A stretch of DNA of 64,000 bases, from assembly GCA_937125225.1 (NCBI GenBank), contig CAKZLE010000024.1:49532-113531 (forward strand), given 5' to 3'. The DNA is from an uncultured Spirochaetia bacterium (GTDB lineage: Bacteria > Spirochaetota > Spirochaetia > CAKZLE01). Both the position numbers and the translations under genes were made by a program. The notes beneath the pieces are model-generated. The model searched no databases and was not told where the DNA came from. It was given only the letters and a program-made list of their open reading frames with translations. This document shows, one piece after another, positions 8,401 through 17,536 of this stretch (positions are counted from its first letter, which is position 1; each line of letters starts with the position of its first letter).

Positions 8401-8428
8401 TTATTATATGTATATCTTAGGAGAAAGT

Positions 8429-9049
8429 ATGGCTAAGAAGAATCAAAAGAAAACAGCTGAGGCTGAAGAGAAGATCATAGAAGGTGAATTCTCTTCAGAG
8501 GCTGATTCAATAGAGGGAAGTTCTGATGAACCTTGTGAAGAGTTATCTGAATTTGAAATCCTTAAAGGGTCAGTCGAGGAACTCGAGAAAGAACTCGAAG
8601 ACTATAAAGGGAAGTACTTGAGAAAACATGCAGATTTCGAGAACTTCAGGAAGAGGATGCTTCGAGAGAAAGAGGACTCCATCAAGTACGCGAATGCTAA
8701 TCTTCTCAAAGACCTGGTATCTGTTATCGATGATTTCGAACGTGCGATCAACTCAGCACAGGAATCAAAGGACTATGAGAGTTTTCTCTCAGGTATCAAA
8801 CTTATCGAGAAGCAGTTCGGAGCGATGCTCGAGAACAACTGGGGCCTGAAGAGGATGGAGACGATAGGAGAGGAATTCAATCCTCAGATGCATGAGGCAC
8901 TGATGATGGAAGAGAATGCTGATTGCAGTACAGAGACAGTCATCGAAGACTACCAGAAAGGGTATGTTCTTCATGATCGGGTCATACGACATGCAAAAGT
9001 GAAAGTCGGAAAGCCTCCTGTTGAGGCTGTAGCACCAGTTAGCGAGTAA
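8429..9049 (+). CDS. grpE: Nucleotide exchange factor GrpE
   Basis: GrpE releases ADP from DnaK in the cytosolic Hsp70 cycle. The 206-residue protein has an acidic N-terminal region, a long coiled coil (ELEKELEDYKGKYLRKHADFE) and the family's central segment DFENFRKRMLREKE, then a C-terminal beta domain ending in GYVLHDRVIRHAKVKVGKP, which fits the GrpE signature. The start at ATG 8429 is set by AGGAGA five bases upstream; an upstream in-frame ATG at 8408 has no such site. It is the first gene of the operon with dnaK (66 bp downstream) and dnaJ. No hrcA gene precedes it within the window, unlike many bacterial operons. Confidence 0.95.
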   Translation: MAKKNQKKTAEAEEKIIEGEFSSEADSIEGSSDEPCEELSEFEILKGSVEELEKELEDYKGKYLRKHADFENFRKRMLREKEDSIKYANANLLKDLVSVIDDFERAINSAQESKDYESFLSGIKLIEKQFGAMLENNWGLKRMETIGEEFNPQMHEALMMEENADCSTETVIEDYQKGYVLHDRVIRHAKVKVGKPPVEAVAPVSE

Positions 9050-9114
9050 TACTCGAATAAACTGGATCAACTAGAAATACATAAACTACCAATAGTGTAA
9101 GGAGAAAGGATACT

Positions 9115-11034
9115 ATGGGACGGATAATTGGAATTGACCTTGGAACAACAAACTCTTGTGTCGCAGTGATGGAAGGTGGAGAACCTGTTGTAATTCAGAA
9201 TTCAGAGGGACAGCGAACGACTCCATCGATCGTTGGTTTTACTACAAAAGGCGAACGACTTGTTGGTCAGCCTGCAAAGAATCAGATTGTTACGAACCCT
9301 GTTAATACAATCTTCTCAGTAAAGAGATTCATGGGACGTAGATATGGAGAGGTGCCGTCAGAGATCTCAATGGTCCCTTATGTGGTAAAAGCTGGTTCTA
9401 ACAAAGAGGTTCAAGTAGAGGCTCAAGGTAAGGACTATTCTCCACAGGAGATCTCCGCAGCTACTCTTCAGAAGATGAAACAGACTGCCGAGGATTATCT
9501 TGGTGAAGAGGTGACAGAAGCTGTCATCACAGTCCCTGCATACTTCAATGATGCACAGAGACAGGCAACCAAAGATGCCGGAAGGATCTCAGGACTCGAA
9601 GTAAAGAGAATCGTGAACGAACCAACAGCAGCCTCACTTGCTTATGGTTTCGGAAAAGATATGACAAAAGATGAGAAGATCGCAGTATACGACCTTGGTG
9701 GTGGTACCTTCGATGTATCTATCCTCGAACTAGGTGATGGTGTCTTCGAAGTAAAATCAACCAATGGTGATACTCACCTCGGTGGTGATAACTTCGACCA
9801 GAAGATCATTGATTGGTTGATCTCGACTTTCAAATCAGAGTCAGGAATCGATCTGTCTCAGGACAGAATGGCACTACAGCGACTCAAAGAAGCTGCAGAG
9901 AAAGCTAAGATCGAACTCTCGAGTCGTCAGCAGACTGATATCAATCTGCCATTCATCACAGCTGATGCTAGTGGCCCTAAACACCTTCAGGTGGAGCTCA
10001 CTCGATCAAAGTTCGAACAGATGGTAGGGGAACTCATTCTGAGAACCAAAGCACCTTGTCTCAAAGCGATCAAGGATGCAGGTCTTTCTGCGACAGAGAT
10101 CGATGAGGTCATCCTCGTCGGTGGTTCAACACGAATCCCTGCAGTGCAGGAACTCGTAAAGGAACTCTTCAAGAAGACTCCGAACAAGAGCGTCAACCCT
10201 GATGAGGTAGTTGCCATGGGTGCAGCGATTCAGGGTGGTATCCTTGGTGGTGACGTCAAAGATGTACTTCTTTTGGACGTGACTCCACTTTCTTTGGGAA
10301 TTGAGACCCTCGGAGGTGTATTTACTAAGCTGATCGAGCGAAATACCACTATCCCAACTCGGAAAAGTCAGATATTCTCTACAGCAGCGGATAGTCAGAC
10401 TGCAGTTTCCATTCATGTACTTCAAGGTGAACGAGAGATGGCGACTCAGAACCGTACTTTAGGAAACTTTGATCTTATCGGAATCCCCTCTGCACCAAGA
10501 GGTGTCCCTCAGATCGAAGTGACTTTTGACATTGATGCCAATGGTATCGTACATGTATCTGCCAAGGATCTTGGAACTGGGAAAGAACAGAAGATCAGGA
10601 TCGAATCCTCTTCAGGTCTTTCAGATGATGAGATCGATAAGATGGTTCAGGATGCTGAACTGCATGCAGAAGAAGATAAGGCTGAGAGAGATAAGATCGA
10701 AGTGACTAACCAGGCTGACAATCTGATCTACTCCACTGAGAAATCACTCAAGGATTACGGAGACAAGATCTCTGATGAAGACAAGAGTGCTATCGAAGTT
10801 GCAAAAGAAGAGTTGAGTGCAGCCTTGAGTGCTGGAGATGTAGAACAGATCAAAGCTAAAATGGAGACATTACAGCAGGCATCCTACAAACTTGCAGAAG
10901 AGGTCTACAAACAGGCTTCTGCTGAACAGGGAGCTCAGCCAGGCGCTGAGGGAGCTGCAGCACAGGGTGAACAGCCAGCAAACGATGACAATGTCGAAGA
11001 TGCAGACTTCGAAGTCGTCGATGATGATAACTAG
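9115..11034 (+). CDS. dnaK: Chaperone DnaK (Hsp70)
   Basis: A 639-residue Hsp70 of normal length. The nucleotide-binding domain shows [13 protein letters not shown] (residues 5-17), [17 protein letters not shown] near 140, [14 protein letters not shown] near 190 and [13 protein letters not shown] near 335. The substrate-binding domain starts with [17 protein letters not shown] near 390. The C-terminal helical lid ends in a low-complexity A/G/Q stretch and the acidic tail FEVVDDDN. It works with GrpE (upstream) and DnaJ (21 bp downstream) in folding and heat-shock protection. The Shine-Dalgarno AAGGAGAAAGG precedes the ATG. No defects are seen. Confidence 0.98.
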   Translation: MGRIIGIDLGTTNSCVAVMEGGEPVVIQNSEGQRTTPSIVGFTTKGERLVGQPAKNQIVTNPVNTIFSVKRFMGRRYGEVPSEISMVPYVVKAGSNKEVQVEAQGKDYSPQEISAATLQKMKQTAEDYLGEEVTEAVITVPAYFNDAQRQATKDAGRISGLEVKRIVNEPTAASLAYGFGKDMTKDEKIAVYDLGGGTFDVSILELGDGVFEVKSTNGDTHLGGDNFDQKIIDWLISTFKSESGIDLSQDRMALQRLKEAAEKAKIELSSRQQTDINLPFITADASGPKHLQVELTRSKFEQMVGELILRTKAPCLKAIKDAGLSATEIDEVILVGGSTRIPAVQELVKELFKKTPNKSVNPDEVVAMGAAIQGGILGGDVKDVLLLDVTPLSLGIETLGGVFTKLIERNTTIPTRKSQIFSTAADSQTAVSIHVLQGEREMATQNRTLGNFDLIGIPSAPRGVPQIEVTFDIDANGIVHVSAKDLGTGKEQKIRIESSSGLSDDEIDKMVQDAELHAEEDKAERDKIEVTNQADNLIYSTEKSLKDYGDKISDEDKSAIEVAKEELSAALSAGDVEQIKAKMETLQQASYKLAEEVYKQASAEQGAQPGAEGAAAQGEQPANDDNVEDADFEVVDDDN

Positions 11035-11055
11035 AAATAAAGGAAGTCTTGAGTC

Positions 11056-12171
11056 TTGAGTAAAAGAGATTATTATGAAGTGTTGGGGGTCCAGAAAGGG
11101 GCTTCTGACGATGAGATCAAAAAAGCCTATCGTAAATTGGCGATCAAGTTCCACCCGGATAAGAATCCGGGGGACCATAAGGCAGAAGAGTCTTTCAAAG
11201 AGGCTACTGAAGCCTATGAAGTACTGAGCAATGAGCAGAAACGACAGGCCTACGATCAGTTCGGGTTTGCCGGTGTCGATGGTATGAATGGGGGCTCCCA
11301 TGATTACTCCTCAGTATTCCGTGACTTCAGCGATATCTTTGGAGATTTCGGTGGTGGCATCTTCGACTCCTTCTTCGGAGGAGGCGGTGGGCGCCAGTCG
11401 ACCGGTAGAGGTGGCCCTGCACATGGTGCAAACCTCCGTTATAATCTCGATATCGATTTCAAAGATGCGGTCTTCGGTATCAAAGCCGAGATCGCATACT
11501 CAAGAAATATCTCCTGTTCTGTTTGCGGCGGATCAGGTGGAAGTGGCCGAAAGGTATGCCCGACATGTGGTGGTACCGGTCAGGTGAGAAGGAACTCCGG
11601 TTTCTTCTCTATAGCTTCTACCTGTCCTAGCTGTAATGGAGAGGGCTTTGTCATAGAGAACCCCTGTACCAATTGCCATGGTAAGGGTGTGACAAAGAAA
11701 CAGCAGAAAATCAAGGTCACTATTCCTGCGGGAATTGATTCTGGAAAGAGAATCAGTATTCCAGGTCAGGGTGACGCAGGTCCGAACGGAGGTCCATCCG
11801 GTGATCTGTATGTATATGTGACTGTACGTCCTCATAAGTATTTTGAGAGAGATGGGAATGACCTCTATTGTGTCATCCCTATATCATTGACGCAGGCTAC
11901 ATTAGGTACAGAGATAGAAGTTAACACCATCGATGATACCCGAGTTAAGATCAAGATTCCATCAGGAGTTCAGAACGGGAAGATACTTCGACTGAAGAAT
12001 AGAGGTGTCCCCTTCCTGCATAATTCTGATAGACGAGGAGATATGTATATTAAACTACATATTCAAATACCTAAACGGGTCTCATCGAAAGCCAAAGCAC
12101 TTCTTAGAGAGCTTTCAGATGTTATCGGAGAGAATGGCAAACCGGATCCCGTCCCATTATCAGAGTTATAA
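11056..12171 (+). CDS. dnaJ: Chaperone DnaJ (Hsp40, type I)
   Basis: A 371-residue type I J-protein that stimulates DnaK ATPase and delivers clients. It starts at TTG 11056, with AAGGAAG about 9 bases upstream, giving the standard [12 protein letters not shown] opening. The J domain covers residues 1-70 with the HPD triad in FHPDKN. It is followed by a G/F-rich linker ([14 protein letters not shown]) and four CxxCxGxG zinc repeats between about residues 155 and 220 ([32 protein letters not shown]). Two C-terminal beta domains bind substrate. The gene ends 3 bp before rlmB, so rlmB is probably cotranscribed with the heat-shock genes. Confidence 0.97.
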   Translation: MSKRDYYEVLGVQKGASDDEIKKAYRKLAIKFHPDKNPGDHKAEESFKEATEAYEVLSNEQKRQAYDQFGFAGVDGMNGGSHDYSSVFRDFSDIFGDFGGGIFDSFFGGGGGRQSTGRGGPAHGANLRYNLDIDFKDAVFGIKAEIAYSRNISCSVCGGSGGSGRKVCPTCGGTGQVRRNSGFFSIASTCPSCNGEGFVIENPCTNCHGKGVTKKQQKIKVTIPAGIDSGKRISIPGQGDAGPNGGPSGDLYVYVTVRPHKYFERDGNDLYCVIPISLTQATLGTEIEVNTIDDTRVKIKIPSGVQNGKILRLKNRGVPFLHNSDRRGDMYIKLHIQIPKRVSSKAKALLRELSDVIGENGKPDPVPLSEL

Positions 12172-12174
12172 ACT

Positions 12175-12915
12175 ATGTCAGAATTAATCATTGGATTTCA
12201 TCCTATCGAAGAGGCCCTCAAGACTGCAGGGCCCTCATCCATTCTCTATGTGGATCAGCAACCGAACAAGCGTAACAACCTTCTCTCAAAGCAGGCGACG
12301 AAACAGCATGTACAGATAAAACAGGTCGCACCAGCTGAATTTGACCGACTTGTCGGAAAACAGGCCAAGCATAAGGGAGCAGTACTGCTCTACAGCCCTA
12401 AGGCGACAGCTAGCCGGAAGTTGGACGTGAAAGAGTACCTAGACCAGCTTGGAGAAAAGAAAGATGCTCTAGTGCTGTTTCTCGATGGTATCACCGATCC
12501 TCAAAACCTTGGAGCAATCCTGCGAAGCGCAGATCTCTTCAATGTGGATCTCGTTGTGATTCCAGAAAGAAGAAGCGCATCACAGAACACTACAGTCATG
12601 AAGGTGTCTGCAGGTGCTTCACGGTATGTCCCTGTACTCACTGTCAAGAACCTCGTACGGGAGATGCAGACCATGCAACAGGAAGGTTTCTGGTTCTATG
12701 GTGCAGATATGGGTGGAGATGCTGTTCATACGGTAAAGATGGATGGCCGAGTAGCACTAGTCCTTGGCTCAGAGGGTGCAGGTCTAGGACGTCTCGTTCA
12801 TGATACCTGTGACAAGATCATTGCGATCCCTATCGGTGGCCATATCGATTCTCTCAATGTCTCAGTTGCAGCGGGAATCCTGCTGTATGAAGTACGAAGA
12901 GGAACGATGGCATAA
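12175..12915 (+). CDS. rlmB: 23S rRNA 2'-O-methyltransferase RlmB/TrmH family
   Basis: A 246-residue SPOUT methyltransferase. The N-terminal L30e-like substrate-binding domain (residues 1-75; GFHPIEEALK) is followed by the knotted SAM-binding domain with the three TrmH motifs: NLGAILRSADLF near 110, VLGSEGAGLGRLV near 200 and IPIGGHIDSLNVSVAAGI near 220. In E. coli RlmB methylates G2251 of 23S rRNA. The assignment within the TrmH family (RlmB rather than another SpoU enzyme) rests on length and motif fit. The ATG lies 3 bp after dnaJ without a clear Shine-Dalgarno. A strong terminator follows, which is where the group II intron has inserted. Confidence 0.88.
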   Translation: MSELIIGFHPIEEALKTAGPSSILYVDQQPNKRNNLLSKQATKQHVQIKQVAPAEFDRLVGKQAKHKGAVLLYSPKATASRKLDVKEYLDQLGEKKDALVLFLDGITDPQNLGAILRSADLFNVDLVVIPERRSASQNTTVMKVSAGASRYVPVLTVKNLVREMQTMQQEGFWFYGADMGGDAVHTVKMDGRVALVLGSEGAGLGRLVHDTCDKIIAIPIGGHIDSLNVSVAAGILLYEVRRGTMA

Positions 12916-12945
12916 AGAGCTGCCTACGGAGTGAAGAATAAAAAA

Positions 12946-12974
12946 GACGATGAAATACATCGTCTTTTTTTTTT
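12946..12974 (+). terminator. Rho-independent terminator after rlmB
   Basis: Stem GACGATG/CATCGTC (12946-12952 and 12958-12964), 5-base loop, then ten T residues (12965-12974). An A-run precedes the stem, so it may work in both directions. It ends the grpE-dnaK-dnaJ-rlmB unit and sits directly before the intron. Confidence 0.92.
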
Positions 12975-13380
12975 GTGCGTGCGCCGAGCATGGTGCTTAT
13001 CTTGGAGGTGAAAGTCCTCTGTGGGGGTTGCAATGCCTACCACTAGCTGAAGGCAAGGGTGTCCATCGCGAGGTGGAATCTGAAGGAAGCCGGAGGCAAA
13101 ATCCTGAGCCAAGGAACACGAACTGAATATGAGGCTGTTTCAGGTGGATGAGTTTGCACAACAGAACAAAGTCCAACATTGCACAGAACCTAGAACAGTA
13201 GATTCAGTGGCTACATGGGAGGAAAGAGAAGCATCTTACCTCGGGAGGTCTCACGGACACTGTAGGCTGCAATATCGCTGATGACCAGTGGAGTAAAGCT
13301 TATCGTGAGAAGTCAGCAGAGGTCATAGTACCAGAGAAGAACTCTGGGAAGGACCGAACCAGAACGGAGGAACTCAGACT

Positions 13381-14811
13381 ATGGGAGTATCCACAGACAA
13401 CGAAAAAGACCGCCAACCTGAATTACCAGGACTGTATCTGGAGGATAGCCCGGAAGGTGAAAGTATGGATACAGAGTCGCAGTTGTCAGGGAAGAAACGA
13501 TACGAGAGGACCAATACCAATCGAATGAGTATCGACACAAGTAAGCTATTCGATCAGATGGTGAGCTATAAGAACATGCACCAAGCATTCAGCAAGGTAG
13601 CACGAAATAAAGGCTCAGGTGGTGTAGATGGGATGAAGGCAACTGAATTGGTGCCGTATTTCGAAGAACACTACCACGAACTGAAAGAAGAACTGCTGGA
13701 GAAGCGGTACAAACCACAGCCGGTACGGCGGGTAGAGATACCCAAAGATAATGGCAAGAAGAGACAACTAGGCATACCAACGGTCATAGACCGAGGAGTC
13801 CAGATGTCAATCGCACAGGTTCTCAGTGACTTATATGAACCGAAGTTCAGTGAGACCAGTTATGGATTCAGACCGAATCGGAGTGCTCATGATGCATTGA
13901 AGAAGTGCTTGGAGTATGCCCGAGAAGGTAATCTATGGGTGGTTGACCTAGACCTAGAACGGTTCTTTGATACCGTGGGGCAAAGCAAACTCTTACAGAT
14001 GGTCAGTATGAGCGTAGATGATGGACGAGTCATCTCCCTCCTCTACAAGTTCGTAAAAGCAGGGGTAATGGTGAATGGTGTGAAAAGACCGAGTGAAGAG
14101 GGAGTGCCGCAAGGCGGACCACTCTCCCCGGTACTGAGTAACATCATGCTTAACGATTGTGACAAGGAGCTGGAGAAGCGAGGTCATAAGTTTGTCAGGT
14201 ATGCAGATGATCTGATGGTTTTCTGTAGATCAAAACGCTCAGCAGAACGGGTGATGGAAAGTATCACAAAGTTCCTTGAAATGAAGCTGAAACTCAAAGT
14301 GAATCGGGAAAAGAGTGTCGTTCGGTATATAACGAAAGATGTGAAGTATCTCGGACATGGATTCTACAACAACAAAGGAACTATACAACTCACCATTCAT
14401 AAGAAGAGTCTGAAAAAGATGAAGCTGAAACTCAAAGAGGTATTGAATAAGAATAATGGATGGAGCTATGAGTTCCGAAAGTTACGATTGAGATACCTCA
14501 TACGGGGCTGGGTAAGCTATTTTCGGATGGCTCATGCCAAAACACGTCTAGCTCAACTAGATGAGTGGATGCGTCATAAAATTCGAGCGGTAATTCTGAG
14601 ACAGAACTGGCGAGTGCGTTCTCGCTATCGATTGTTTCGACAATGTGGTGCAAAACACTGTGATGCTCTTTTGGTGGCTAATGCGAGACAGAAAGTCTGG
14701 GCTTTGGCAGGCTTCTATGCTGTCTCTTGGTGGTTAAGTGTGAAGATGCTGAGAAACCATGGTTATGAGTTCTTCAGTGATTGGTATACGAGAGTTCGCA
14801 TAACTGTGTAA
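13381..14811 (+). CDS. ltrA: Group II intron reverse transcriptase/maturase
   Basis: A 476-residue maturase that helps the intron RNA fold and copies it into new DNA sites. The reverse transcriptase domain runs from about residue 75 to 330, with QLGIPTVIDRGVQ, the SYGFRPNRSAHDAL block, VVDLDLERFFDTV, EEGVPQGGPLSPVLSNI and the catalytic RYADDLMVF. The maturase (X) domain follows, with the GIIM signature around LIRGWVSYFRMAHAKTRLAQL and a basic C-terminus. No HNH endonuclease domain is present; the protein ends at the X domain. The first 50 residues are poorly conserved, so an internal ATG could be the true start. The frame is intact and the YADD box is kept, so the intron may be mobile. Confidence 0.93.
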   Translation: MGVSTDNEKDRQPELPGLYLEDSPEGESMDTESQLSGKKRYERTNTNRMSIDTSKLFDQMVSYKNMHQAFSKVARNKGSGGVDGMKATELVPYFEEHYHELKEELLEKRYKPQPVRRVEIPKDNGKKRQLGIPTVIDRGVQMSIAQVLSDLYEPKFSETSYGFRPNRSAHDALKKCLEYAREGNLWVVDLDLERFFDTVGQSKLLQMVSMSVDDGRVISLLYKFVKAGVMVNGVKRPSEEGVPQGGPLSPVLSNIMLNDCDKELEKRGHKFVRYADDLMVFCRSKRSAERVMESITKFLEMKLKLKVNREKSVVRYITKDVKYLGHGFYNNKGTIQLTIHKKSLKKMKLKLKEVLNKNNGWSYEFRKLRLRYLIRGWVSYFRMAHAKTRLAQLDEWMRHKIRAVILRQNWRVRSRYRLFRQCGAKHCDALLVANARQKVWALAGFYAVSWWLSVKMLRNHGYEFFSDWYTRVRITV

Positions 14812-14824
14812 CTCGAATTTTGGA

Positions 14825-14895
14825 ACCGCCGTGGTACGGGTCCGTATGCCCGGTGGTGTGGAAGGACGAGAAAACTAGATTTGTTTAGTTTTCTC
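14825..14895 (+). ncRNA. Group II intron domains V and VI
   Basis: Domain V is a 33-base hairpin at 14825-14857: outer stem ACCGCCG/CGGTGGT, a TG bulge and inner TACG/CGTA around a four-base loop. Domain VI is at 14868-14895: a perfect 10-bp stem GAGAAAACTA/TAGTTTTCTC with an 8-base loop. These are the catalytic core and branch-point domains. The splice site should lie within the next few bases (TCCTAT, 14896-14901). Confidence 0.85.
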
Positions 14896-14901
14896 TCCTA
14901 T

Positions 14902-15085
14902 CCGATCCTAATCTGCGATATATTCCTTTTGAACTCCATTTATCGGTAGCCAGGTTTTCAGATATTCGTGGTCTCTGATTGCAGTCAAGGACCCTAAAGT
15001 ATGAATAAGATCATCTTATTATTCAAAACTGTGTTATAGGCATACAAAAACTCTGTTATTGGATTGTATCTAGCAGAGATTTTAA
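14902..15085. other. Gap between the intron and the galactokinase-like gene
   Basis: About 180 bp of A+T-rich sequence between the intron's 3' end and the next promoter. I see no ORF, tRNA or clear repeat in it. It is the former downstream flank of rlmB. Confidence 0.5.
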
Positions 15086-15114
15086 TTGCATAAACAATAT
15101 ATTTGCCCTACAAT
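15086..15114 (+). promoter_or_regulatory. Promoter of the galactokinase-like gene
   Basis: TTGCAT (15086-15091), a 17-bp spacer and TACAAT (15109-15114). The predicted transcription start lies near 15121, next to the Shine-Dalgarno AGGGGAG (15119-15125) of the gene starting at 15132, giving a very short leader. Confidence 0.6.
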
Positions 15115-15131
15115 TGATAAGGGGAGTCCAC

Positions 15132-16274
15132 ATGACGAGCATTCATGAGCTTCACAGTAATGAATACGGTGAACCACCAGAAGTAGCCGTATCTGTCCCC
15201 GGGGTAATAACCCTTATGGGAGAGTATTCAGACCTCTGTGATGGCTATGCACTTACTGGCGCTGTAGATTGTACAACTGAGATCTCGATTTCTCGAAGAA
15301 CTGATAATTCTTTGCGCTTCTATTCTGCTGAACTTGATGAGCGGAAACGTACGACCATCCCTAATCTGAAATATAGAAGAGAAGATCGCTGGGCCAATTA
15401 TATCAAGGGAGTTCTCTATGAGACCTATCGTAGGAACTTTCTCTTTAAAGGGCTTAATATAACGGTAAAATCAAACATCCCGCAAAGAGTAGGGTTGAGA
15501 GCTTCAACGGCTGTCTGTACCTCTACGGCCCTTGCATTGAAAGAGCTTTTCTCTTTCGATGTCGATGATAACCAATTGATACAGGCTATCTATTTTGCTG
15601 AGACCTCATTCCTCCAGTCGAAATCACGACTGGTAGATATCATGACTATGCTCAATGCAAAAGAGGGCTATGTGATGCTCTTTGATCTTCACTCCTTTGA
15701 GTTTTCCTATATACCGGTTGATATGGGTTCAGATGTATTTCTGATCACTGAGAGTAATGTCCCACCCTTCCCAGTTCGAGAAGAGATCGTCTATAGGGAA
15801 GAGGAGTGCCAACAGGGTTTGGCAGTCATGAGATCGAAGCTTCAAGGTGGTTTCATCAGAGACTATTCGATAGGAGCGATCAATGCGGCGGCTGCCCCTC
15901 TTCCAGAGGAACAGAAGCGGTTTTGTGTCTATGTTCTCGAGGAAAGTTATCGAGTTCAAGAAGCAGGCCACGCACTTGAACAAAAAGACTCCTTAGCATA
16001 TGGTAGGTTCATGAACAGGTCCCAGGCCGGGCTACGAGACCAATTCGAGGTCTCCTGTCCCGAGATAGACTGGCTGACCAAACGTGCGACTGAGATCAAT
16101 GGGTGTTATGGTGCCAATATGATCGGCCCTGGATTCGGAGGTAGTACTCTGTCTCTCATGACTCAAGCTGCTCGTGATGACTACATTAAACGATTAGAGG
16201 AGTATGAGCACATATTCGGGTTCCATCCTGAGTTGATAGAGTATCACCCCATGGGGAAATCCCGTATTTTGTGA
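15132..16274 (+). CDS. Degenerate galactokinase-family (GHMP) protein
   Basis: A 380-residue protein whose overall plan is that of galactokinase: an N-terminal VPGVITLMGEYSDLCDG segment matches the family's PGRVNLIGEHTDY signature, a KEGYVMLFD block matches the sugar-site region, and the C-terminal MIGPGFGGST matches motif 3. However, the PGR arginine is Val, the EHTD histidine is Tyr, and the ATP-binding motif 2 (normally P-x-G-x-G-L-S-S-S-A) reads PQRVGLRASTAVCTSTA, without the serine-glycine pattern. The enzyme may have another substrate or have lost kinase activity. The start at ATG 15132 has AGGGGAG six bases upstream. It is alone on its transcript or joined with surE 17 bp downstream; no galT or galE is nearby. 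Confidence 0.7.
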   Translation: MTSIHELHSNEYGEPPEVAVSVPGVITLMGEYSDLCDGYALTGAVDCTTEISISRRTDNSLRFYSAELDERKRTTIPNLKYRREDRWANYIKGVLYETYRRNFLFKGLNITVKSNIPQRVGLRASTAVCTSTALALKELFSFDVDDNQLIQAIYFAETSFLQSKSRLVDIMTMLNAKEGYVMLFDLHSFEFSYIPVDMGSDVFLITESNVPPFPVREEIVYREEECQQGLAVMRSKLQGGFIRDYSIGAINAAAAPLPEEQKRFCVYVLEESYRVQEAGHALEQKDSLAYGRFMNRSQAGLRDQFEVSCPEIDWLTKRATEINGCYGANMIGPGFGGSTLSLMTQAARDDYIKRLEEYEHIFGFHPELIEYHPMGKSRIL

Positions 16275-16291
16275 TCTAAAATAACATACCT

Positions 16292-17044
16292 ATGAAGATC
16301 CTAATAACAAATGATGATGGTATACACAGCGATGGTCTTATGATCTTGGCAGATGCTGTACGTGAAGCAGGCCACGATGTATGGATCTGTGCTCCTGATA
16401 CCGAACGAAGTGCACACTCTCATTCCATATCCCTTAAGGATCCAGTGAAGTTCCATGAGATCGAACATCAGGTATATACCTGTAGTGGGACACCTGTCGA
16501 TTGTGTCTTCTATGGTTTGAAGGGGGCTCTTCCCATGGTCCCGGACCTTGTCCTCTCAGGTATCAACAGAGGGTATAATGTCGGGACAGATATCATCTAT
16601 TCCGGTACCGTAGGGGCTGCAAGAGAGAGTGCCTTTCATAAGATACCCTCTATTGCGATCTCTGCTGAGGGATTCGAACCCCCATTTCCCTTTGAGCAGG
16701 CTGCTTCCTTCCTCATTTCGCACTTAGAAGACTTCTTAAAACTGTGGACTCCAGATAATGTGATAAATATCAACGTCCCTCTCAAGCCTGATGGAAGGTG
16801 GGGAGCTGCTACACCTCAACAGCGTGACTATGATGATAAGATCCAGCCCTTCCAGGTCAGAGACAAGGAGATATTCTATCTCCTCTCGGGTGGTAATTCC
16901 ATCACGGAGAGGCTCGTTATAGACCCCGGTTCGGATATGGATCTCCTACGAAGAAATATCATATCAGTGACTCCTCTGTATATACATCCTGCGATGGATA
17001 CGGTACAGTATGAAGCCTTTAAGAGGCTACAGGAGAATAACTAG
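16292..17044 (+). CDS. surE: 5'/3'-nucleotidase SurE
   Basis: A 250-residue SurE, a metal-dependent phosphatase acting on nucleoside monophosphates in stationary phase and stress. The metal-binding pair Asp8-Asp9 is in the opening ILITNDDGIHSDG, followed by the conserved CAPDTERSAHSHSIS (residues about 34-48) and the GTPVDCV and LVLSGINRGYNVGTDIIYSGTVGAA segments, which carry the Asn ligand and substrate loop. Length is typical. It lies 17 bp after the galactokinase-like gene, and a Shine-Dalgarno for the next gene (AGGAGA, 17031-17036) is embedded in its end. Confidence 0.95.
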   Translation: MKILITNDDGIHSDGLMILADAVREAGHDVWICAPDTERSAHSHSISLKDPVKFHEIEHQVYTCSGTPVDCVFYGLKGALPMVPDLVLSGINRGYNVGTDIIYSGTVGAARESAFHKIPSIAISAEGFEPPFPFEQAASFLISHLEDFLKLWTPDNVININVPLKPDGRWGAATPQQRDYDDKIQPFQVRDKEIFYLLSGGNSITERLVIDPGSDMDLLRRNIISVTPLYIHPAMDTVQYEAFKRLQENN

Positions 17045-17048
17045 ATCG

Positions 17049-17441
17049 ATGATACGAATGGGGCGATGGTTCAAACAGCTTAAGGATCTCAAGGAAGACA
17101 GATGGGAAAACCATTGTCATCAATGTGGTATGTGCTGTCATGAGAAGACTATCGTTGGCAAGGATATCATCTATAATCTTGATCAATGGTGTGAACACTA
17201 TGATCCTGAGACCAAGTTATGCCGAATCTATGCAAAGAGACTGACAGAACATGCAAGATGTAAGTCTGTCAATATCTACCGAGCGATGTTCGCATCGTAT
17301 CTACCTCCTACTTGTGGCTATGTCGAATGGGCTCAGAAGAACCATCTTCGTTTTGCCCCCTACCGACGTATCCAGTATGTCAGGGAGAGTTCTGACGAAG
17401 ATCCCGAGATCAACACACCTCTGACCGCTCAAGTAGATTAA
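17049..17441 (+). CDS. YkgJ-type cysteine-cluster protein
   Basis: A small protein of 130 residues with a cysteine pattern of the YkgJ/YcgN family (putative zinc or iron-sulfur cluster binding): HCHQCGMCCHEK near residue 24, then CEHYDPETKLCRIY near 50, a lone Cys in HARCKSV and CGYVEW near 90. The biochemical role of the family is not known. I start at ATG 17049, which follows AGGAGA inside the end of surE by 12 bases; a frame extended into surE is possible. It is the last gene before the nifS promoter, so it probably belongs to the surE unit, though it may share metal-cluster biology with the genes that follow. Confidence 0.75.
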   Translation: MIRMGRWFKQLKDLKEDRWENHCHQCGMCCHEKTIVGKDIIYNLDQWCEHYDPETKLCRIYAKRLTEHARCKSVNIYRAMFASYLPPTCGYVEWAQKNHLRFAPYRRIQYVRESSDEDPEINTPLTAQVD

Positions 17442-17445
17442 AAAC

Positions 17446-17474
17446 TTGACGGTCGATTCCTCAATCAGTATGTT
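17446..17474 (+). promoter_or_regulatory. Promoter of nifS-nifU
   Basis: TTGACG (17446-17451), a 17-bp spacer and TATGTT (17469-17474), starting 5 bp after the preceding stop codon. The -10 lies in the string AGTATGTTAA, which is also present before grpE and nagA. Confidence 0.6.
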
Positions 17475-17487
17475 AATATCACCAATG

Positions 17488-17536
17488 GATCACTAAATTG
17501 TGATCTGTCTATCATCAGACGGGACTACTGTCTGAT
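17488..17536 (+). promoter_or_regulatory. Two inverted repeats in the nifS leader
   Basis: First GATCAC-TAAATT-GTGATC (17488-17505), then ATCAGAC and GTCTGAT around a 9-base loop (17514-17536). Both lie between the predicted transcription start (about 17481) and the nifS start at 17562. Either an operator for an Fe-S responsive repressor or leader hairpins; which one cannot be told by eye. Confidence 0.5.

Larger units (their letters stand above)
12979..14901 (+). mobile_element. Group II intron, probably class C-like, inserted behind a terminator
   Basis: The element begins with the group II 5' signature GTGCG at 12979 (an overlapping GTGCG at 12975 is the alternative) and ends near 14901 just after domain VI. 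About 400 bases of structured RNA without long ORFs lie before the maturase gene, as expected for domains I-III. Insertion a few bases after the T-tract of an intrinsic terminator is a known habit of class C introns, and the encoded protein lacks an endonuclease domain, which fits the same class. Exact ends are by analogy with recalled consensus sequences. The intron interrupts no gene. It looks complete: 5' end, intact reverse transcriptase, domains V and VI. Confidence 0.85.
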
